From positions 1-64,000 of the forward strand of contig NC_006513.1 in the NCBI RefSeq assembly GCF_000025965.1: 64,000 nt of DNA. Direction: 5' to 3'. How positions within the stretch are numbered: position 1 is the first letter of the stretch; each line of letters opens with the position of its first letter. Shown here one piece after another: positions 60,077 through 64,000 of the stretch. The stretch comes from Aromatoleum aromaticum EbN1. GTDB taxonomy: Bacteria; Pseudomonadota; Gammaproteobacteria; Burkholderiales; Rhodocyclaceae. The notes below the pieces were generated by a model. That model had not been told where the DNA came from. It saw nothing but the letters and a program-made list of their open reading frames with translations, and searched no databases. Made by a program: the position numbers and the translations under genes.

Positions 60077-61944
60077 TTCCTGACGAACTGCACGGGCTGC
60101 AGCGTTTGCACGGGCTCGGCGTGGATGATCGCTTCGGGCGCGCACGGCTGAACGCACAGGCCGCAACCGGTGCAGGCCGAAGTGTCGATGCGCACGAACG
60201 AGAGGTCGACTTCCTTGCCGGATGCCTTGACCTCCTTGTCGCGACGTGTCACGTGGATCGCCGGACAGCCGACATCGACGCAGTTGCCGCAGCCGGTGCA
60301 GCGATCCTCCTTCACCAGGTACGGCTTCGTCGGCGCGTAATGGTCGATCAGCACGCACGGGCGATCGGTGATGATGACCGACGGCTCCTCGATCTTCGTC
60401 TCTTCGCGCAGCGCCTTGAACAGCACCGGCAGCTGGTACGGATCGAGGACGCGGATGCGCTCCTTCTTCACGCCGAGCGCCTCGCACAGCTTGGCGAAAT
60501 CGACGCGCGTGGTTTCCTCGCCGTGGAGGTCGCGCCCGCTGCCGGGGTTGTCCTGCCCGCCGGTCATGCCGACGGCGCGGTTGTCGAGCAGCAGCACCGT
60601 GACGTTGCCGCGGTTCCACGTGATGTCGAGCAGGCCCTGCATGCCCATGTGCATGAAAGTCGAGTCGCCGATGACCGCGACGACCTTCTTGTTCTCATCG
60701 ACCTTGCCGCGGCCCTTGTCCATGCCGAGCGCGGTGCCCATCGACGCGCCCATCGAGATGCAGGAATCGAGCGCGTTCCACGGATGGCCCGCGCCGAGCG
60801 TGTAGCAGCCGATGTCGCCGGCGATCATCACGTTGCGCATCTGCGACAGCGTGTAATAGACGCCGAGATGCGGGCACGCGACGCACATCGTCGGCGGACG
60901 CGGGAACACTTGCTGGGGCACGACGTGCTCCGGCTCGACGACGACTTCGCCGCGCAAGCGGGCGACGCCGAGGTGCAGCGCGTCGGGTGTGAGCTCGCCG
61001 GTACGCGGCAGCACATCCTTGCCGTGGCATGCGATGCCGGCGGCCTTGAGCTCGGTCTCGAGCAGCGGCTCGGTCTCCTCGACGACCAGCACGGTGTCGA
61101 CGGTCGCGGCGAATTTGCCCAGGCTTTCGAGCGGCGGCGGACAGGAAAGACCCAGCTTGAAGACCGGCGCATCGGGGAAAGCCTCGCGCACGTGCATGAA
61201 CGCCGGGCCGGAAGTCACGAAGCCGATGCGCCGGTCAGTGCCCTCGACAACGAAGTTCAACGGTGAATTCTCGGCCTCCGCGCGCACCGCGGCTTCACGT
61301 TCGAACATCAGCGGCAGGCGCGGTTTTGCGTTGCCCGGCACCATCACCCAGCGGCGCGGGTCTTTCTTGAAGCCGCCCGGCTCGACCGCCTCGCGCGCGC
61401 CGGCGGCGACGACACCCTTGACGTGGCAGATGCGCGTCGTCAGGCGCAGGATCACCGGCGTGCGAAAGCGCTCGGAGAGTTCGAACGCCGCACGCGTCAT
61501 CGCATAGGCTTCCTGCGAGTCGGCCGGCTCGAGCACCGGCAGGTGCGCGAAGCGCCCCCAGTAGCGCGAGTCCTGCTCGTTCTGCGACGACGACATGCCG
61601 ACGTCGTCGGCGACGGCGATCACGAGGCCGCCTTCGGTGCCGGTCACGGTCATCGTCATCAGCGCGTCGGACGCGACATTCAGGCCGACGTGCTTCATCG
61701 CGCAGAACGCGCGCGCACCGACCATCGAAGCGCCGAGCGCGACTTCGAGCGCGACCTTCTCATTGACCGACCATTCCGTGTACAGGTCGGGATACTTCGC
61801 CAGCACCTCGAGAATTTCGGTCGACGGAGTACCAGGATAGGCGGCGGCGACACGAGTGCCGGCCTCCCACACTGCACGCGCCACGGCTTCGTTGCCGGAC
61901 AGGAAAAGCCGGGCCGCTGCCGGCACGGGCTGGGACGCAGACAT
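60073..61944 (-). CDS. iorA: Indolepyruvate ferredoxin oxidoreductase, alpha subunit
   Basis: This 623-residue protein has a pyrimidine-type domain (AAYPGTPSTEILEVLAKY; CAMKHVGLNVASDALM), a TPP-binding domain (AVIGDSTFMHMG through LLLDNRAVGMTGGQ) and two C-terminal 4Fe-4S clusters (CTGCGNCVDVGCP and CTGCGLCVQPCAP). It is used in anaerobic degradation of aromatic amino acids via aryl pyruvates. An FNR-type box upstream fits anaerobic expression. Confidence 0.96.
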   Translation of the reverse strand: MSASQPVPAAARLFLSGNEAVARAVWEAGTRVAAAYPGTPSTEILEVLAKYPDLYTEWSVNEKVALEVALGASMVGARAFCAMKHVGLNVASDALMTMTVTGTEGGLVIAVADDVGMSSSQNEQDSRYWGRFAHLPVLEPADSQEAYAMTRAAFELSERFRTPVILRLTTRICHVKGVVAAGAREAVEPGGFKKDPRRWVMVPGNAKPRLPLMFEREAAVRAEAENSPLNFVVEGTDRRIGFVTSGPAFMHVREAFPDAPVFKLGLSCPPPLESLGKFAATVDTVLVVEETEPLLETELKAAGIACHGKDVLPRTGELTPDALHLGVARLRGEVVVEPEHVVPQQVFPRPPTMCVACPHLGVYYTLSQMRNVMIAGDIGCYTLGAGHPWNALDSCISMGASMGTALGMDKGRGKVDENKKVVAVIGDSTFMHMGMQGLLDITWNRGNVTVLLLDNRAVGMTGGQDNPGSGRDLHGEETTRVDFAKLCEALGVKKERIRVLDPYQLPVLFKALREETKIEEPSVIITDRPCVLIDHYAPTKPYLVKEDRCTGCGNCVDVGCPAIHVTRRDKEVKASGKEVDLSFVRIDTSACTGCGLCVQPCAPEAIIHAEPVQTLQPVQFVRK

Positions 61945-61974
61945 CGCATGAACCCCGGGGATTAAAGACCGCAA

Positions 61975-62016
61975 AGATTACCGACCGGTCGACGGTACTC
62001 CGTTGATCCAGATCAA
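61975..62016 (-). promoter_or_regulatory. FNR-type class II promoter of iorAB
   Basis: The perfect palindrome TTGAT-CCAG-ATCAA (62003-62016) matches the FNR/Anr consensus. A -10-like TAATCT (61975-61980, minus strand) has its centre 32 bp from the palindrome centre, the spacing of a class II activated promoter with the box near -41.5. The start would be near 61968, 24 bases before the iorA ATG. Confidence 0.75.
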
Positions 62017-62051
62017 GCGGCGCAACGTTGTCGCGGCAGGACACGAAAAAG

Positions 62052-62222
62052 TCAGCCGATATGGAATCCGGCCGTCAGTTGCTCCAGCGCTTCTGCGCTG
62101 TGCCTGAGCCGCGCTATCGACGCGTTGCTGCCGCGGATCTCGGCGCTGCTGCGCTCGGCGAACGCGATCAGGACGATGAGACGCAGGCGAGTGCCCACTT
62201 TCAGATGGAAAAAATTTGGCAT
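62052..62222 (-). pseudogene. Internally deleted methyl-accepting chemotaxis protein, 56 codons
   Basis: The frame starts as a chemoreceptor (MPNFFHLKVGTRLRLIV) and ends as the tail of one (RSSAEIRGSNASIARLRHSA, EALEQLTAGF). The sensor, membrane, HAMP and signalling domains in between are missing in frame. The joint lies near VLIAFAERSS. It is most simply a deletion fossil; expression of a mini-protein cannot be excluded. Confidence 0.65.
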
Positions 62223-62347
62223 GAAAACACCCCGGGGGAAATATTGAAGCGGAAACCGACGGGGTTCTTATCGGACCGGCGCAGCGAAACTTCAGGCGCG
62301 TCGCCGTCCGCGCCGGGCCGCAGGCGGCTGCTCGGGGGTGAAACCGC

Positions 62348-62989
62348 TCAGCGCGCGGTGTCCGGCTCGGCGCAAATCACATGCCGCACGAGCTTGGCGA
62401 GCGAGTGAGCGCCCATCTTTTCCATCACTCTTGCGCGATGCACTTCGACGGTCTTGATGCTGATGCCGAGGACGTCGGCGATCTGCTTGTTGAGCTTGCC
62501 GGCGATGATCAGGTCGAGCACTTCGCGTTCGCGCTGGGTCAGGCTGCCGAGGCGGCGCGTAGTCTCCGCTTCGAGCCGGCGCTTGCCGCGGCTTTCCTGT
62601 TCGGCGGCGAGACACCCTTCGATCAGCCCGAGCATGTCGCGGTCGCCGAACGGTTTCTCGATGAAATCGACTGCGCCTTTCTTCACCGCCGACACCGCCA
62701 TCGGCACGTCCCCGTGCCCGGTGATGAAAATCACCGGCAGCGTCGAACTCTGCCGGCGTAGTTCGTCGAACAGTTCGAAACCGCTCATGCCGGGCATCCG
62801 CACGTCGAGCACCAGGCAGCCGGTCATCGCCGGCTGGTACGCGGCGAGAAACTGCTCCGCCGATTCGAAGGCGACAGCGCGGTAGCCGCTCGATTCGAGC
62901 AGCCACACGAGCGAATCGCGCAGCGCCTCGTCGTCGTCGACGATGTAGATGTTCTGGTCAGGCACGCCGGACGATTGGCTCACTGGCAA
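62348..62989 (-). CDS. FixJ/NarL-type response regulator
   Basis: This 213-residue protein has a receiver domain (about 12-130: YIVDDDEALR, phosphoacceptor Asp in LVLDVRMPGMSG, Lys in DFIEKPF) and a LuxR HTH (about 145-205: LTQREREVLDLIIAGKLNKQ, then DVLGISIKTVEVHRARVM). It resembles the FixJ/TtrR/TodT group. It overlaps the sensor kinase gene by 32 bp, so it is its cognate regulator. Target genes are not evident. Confidence 0.92.
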   Translation of the reverse strand: MPVSQSSGVPDQNIYIVDDDEALRDSLVWLLESSGYRAVAFESAEQFLAAYQPAMTGCLVLDVRMPGMSGFELFDELRRQSSTLPVIFITGHGDVPMAVSAVKKGAVDFIEKPFGDRDMLGLIEGCLAAEQESRGKRRLEAETTRRLGSLTQREREVLDLIIAGKLNKQIADVLGISIKTVEVHRARVMEKMGAHSLAKLVRHVICAEPDTAR

Positions 62990-64000
62990 CCTCGGTAGGC
63001 AGCGTAAAGGAGAAGATGGTACCGCCTTCGGGGTTCGAGTCGACTACCAGGCGCCCATCGTGGAACTCGATGATCGAACGGCAGATGTTCAGCCCCATCC
63101 CCATCCCTTCGGTCTTGGTCGTGTAGAACGGCGTGAAGAGGCGTGCACGAGCGTCCTCGTCGATGCCGTGACCGCGGTCCATGACCGACACTTCGATGGC
63201 GCTCGGCCCGAGCGCACGCGCACGCACGACCAGCACGCGTTGGTCGCGCGGCAGGTCGGACATCGAATCGAGGCCGTTCTTGACGAGATTCAGCACGACC
63301 TGCTCGATCATGATGCGGTCGGCAAACACTGCCGGCAGTCCTGCCGCGACATCCGCGACGATGCGCGAGCTCATCCGTCTGGCGTCGATCTCGGCGAACC
63401 CGATCGCGTCGTCGAGCACCTCGCCGATCTGCACCGCGCTGCGACGCGGCTCGCTCTTCTTCACGAACTCGCGCACGCGCCGGATGATCTTGCCGGCCCG
63501 CTCGGCCTGGAAGCTCGCTTTCTGCATCGCCACGAGCAGGTCTTCGCTGCGGACGTTCCCCGACTGGATGCGGGTCACGCAGCCCATGCAATAGTTCGCG
63601 ATCGCCGCCAGCGGCTGGTTGAGCTCGTGCGCCAGCGTCGAAGCCATCTCGCCCATCGTGATCAGGCGCGACGTGCGCTGCAGGCGCTCGGCCTGCTGGC
63701 GCGAGACTTCAGCCGTCTGCTTGCGCTCGGTGATGTCGGTAGCGATTCCCATGCGCACGACGCGGCCGTCGACCCAGCGGGTCGCGCGCTCGCGCACGTG
63801 GTACCAGCGTCCCGACAGCGGATGCTGCAGTTCGCCATCGAAGAGTTCGCGCGGCACGTCGGCGGGCTTGAGGGCGCGCGGATCGAGCCGGTAGTCGCCG
63901 CGCTCGGGCTGCGGCACCGCGACCCCCTGCACCGTCCGTCCGACCGCATCGAAACCATGGATGCTCTTGAATGCGCGGTTCGCGAACAGGATTTCGTCGC
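62958..64000 (-). CDS. PAS-domain sensor histidine kinase (5-prime end beyond window)
   Basis: The frame is open to the window edge, so the N-terminus lies outside. Visible are part of a PAS domain with a PAC tail (residues such as DEILFANRAFKSIHGFDAVG and RWVDGRVVRMGIATDITERK) and the phosphoacceptor His in STLAHELNQPLAAIANY. The HATPase has NLVKNGLDSM, DRGHGID and GMGMGLNICRSIIEFH. It has FixL/DctB-type features and its response regulator follows. The signal is unknown; no haem-PAS signature can be judged from the part present. Confidence 0.93.
   Translation of the reverse strand, partial: DEILFANRAFKSIHGFDAVGRTVQGVAVPQPERGDYRLDPRALKPADVPRELFDGELQHPLSGRWYHVRERATRWVDGRVVRMGIATDITERKQTAEVSRQQAERLQRTSRLITMGEMASTLAHELNQPLAAIANYCMGCVTRIQSGNVRSEDLLVAMQKASFQAERAGKIIRRVREFVKKSEPRRSAVQIGEVLDDAIGFAEIDARRMSSRIVADVAAGLPAVFADRIMIEQVVLNLVKNGLDSMSDLPRDQRVLVVRARALGPSAIEVSVMDRGHGIDEDARARLFTPFYTTKTEGMGMGLNICRSIIEFHDGRLVVDSNPEGGTIFSFTLPTEVASEPIVRRA

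Noticed and set aside
1-64000. CRISPR array
   Set aside because: No set of regularly spaced identical repeats with unique spacers was seen; the only multi-copy repeats are insertion sequences, attC-like sites and the pairs described.

Overview
The window is high-GC betaproteobacterial chromosome. It most resembles Aromatoleum/Azoarcus/Thauera (Rhodocyclales). The clues are the PrsT-PrsR-PrsK-glycosyltransferase set of the PEP-CTERM/exosortase system, indolepyruvate:ferredoxin oxidoreductase genes behind an FNR-type promoter, and a sigma54-type pilin promoter. The genus is inferred from gene content; no search was run.

Layout. (1) 1-13.3 kb is a prophage-like integrated element that ends beside tRNA-Arg(CCT). 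It has a divergent Cro-like/CI-like pair over three operator-like palindromes, a second promoter carrying the same palindromes at 3.5 kb, a run of small phage-type genes, and a tyrosine integrase. Inside it lie cargo-like genes (a type IV pilin and a Sel1 protein, bounded by terminators) and a short integron cassette array (9.08-10.74 kb) followed by an IntI-type integrase. (2) 13.3-24.5 kb is chromosomal: secreted protease, lytic transglycosylase, UDP-sugar dehydrogenase and the prs exopolysaccharide cluster. (3) 24.5-35.3 kb is mixed housekeeping: esterase, DUF3141 hydrolase, DUF808 protein, orphan HicA, ferritin-like protein, RIO kinase, methyltransferase, peptide deformylase and Dtd. (4) 35.3-55.6 kb is a decayed genomic island bounded on the right by tRNA-Ala(CGC). 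It holds a Fic/Mrr operon, an IS21-type element, an IS4-type element, three same-length ISAs1-type copies with apparently identical transposases, several genes split by insertions that can be rejoined in frame, a TrbL conjugation remnant, a miniature Tn3-type element carrying only a toxin-antitoxin pair, and a Rep-like gene next to iteron/DnaA-box-like repeats. (5) 55.7-64 kb is chromosomal core: tsaC/sua5, purK, purE, folD, iorB, iorA, a chemoreceptor fossil, and a FixJ-type two-component system cut by the window edge.

How the parts work together. The CI-like repressor probably silences both the immunity region and the 3.5 kb promoter through shared ATAGC-N3-GCTAT operators. In the integron array, the end of each cassette (R'') is the exact reverse complement of its own beginning (R'), as expected if the pieces circularised and were captured by site-specific recombination. 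The prs genes sense and regulate production of an exopolysaccharide built by the TIGR03013-type glycosyltransferase and the UDP-sugar dehydrogenase. iorAB sits behind a class II FNR-like promoter, which fits anaerobic aromatic amino acid metabolism.

The most unusual items are the cassette array embedded in a prophage-like operon, the 865-bp mini-Tn3 with a toxin-antitoxin operon as sole cargo and an intact 5-bp target duplication, and the insertion-split genes whose original frames can be restored to the base.
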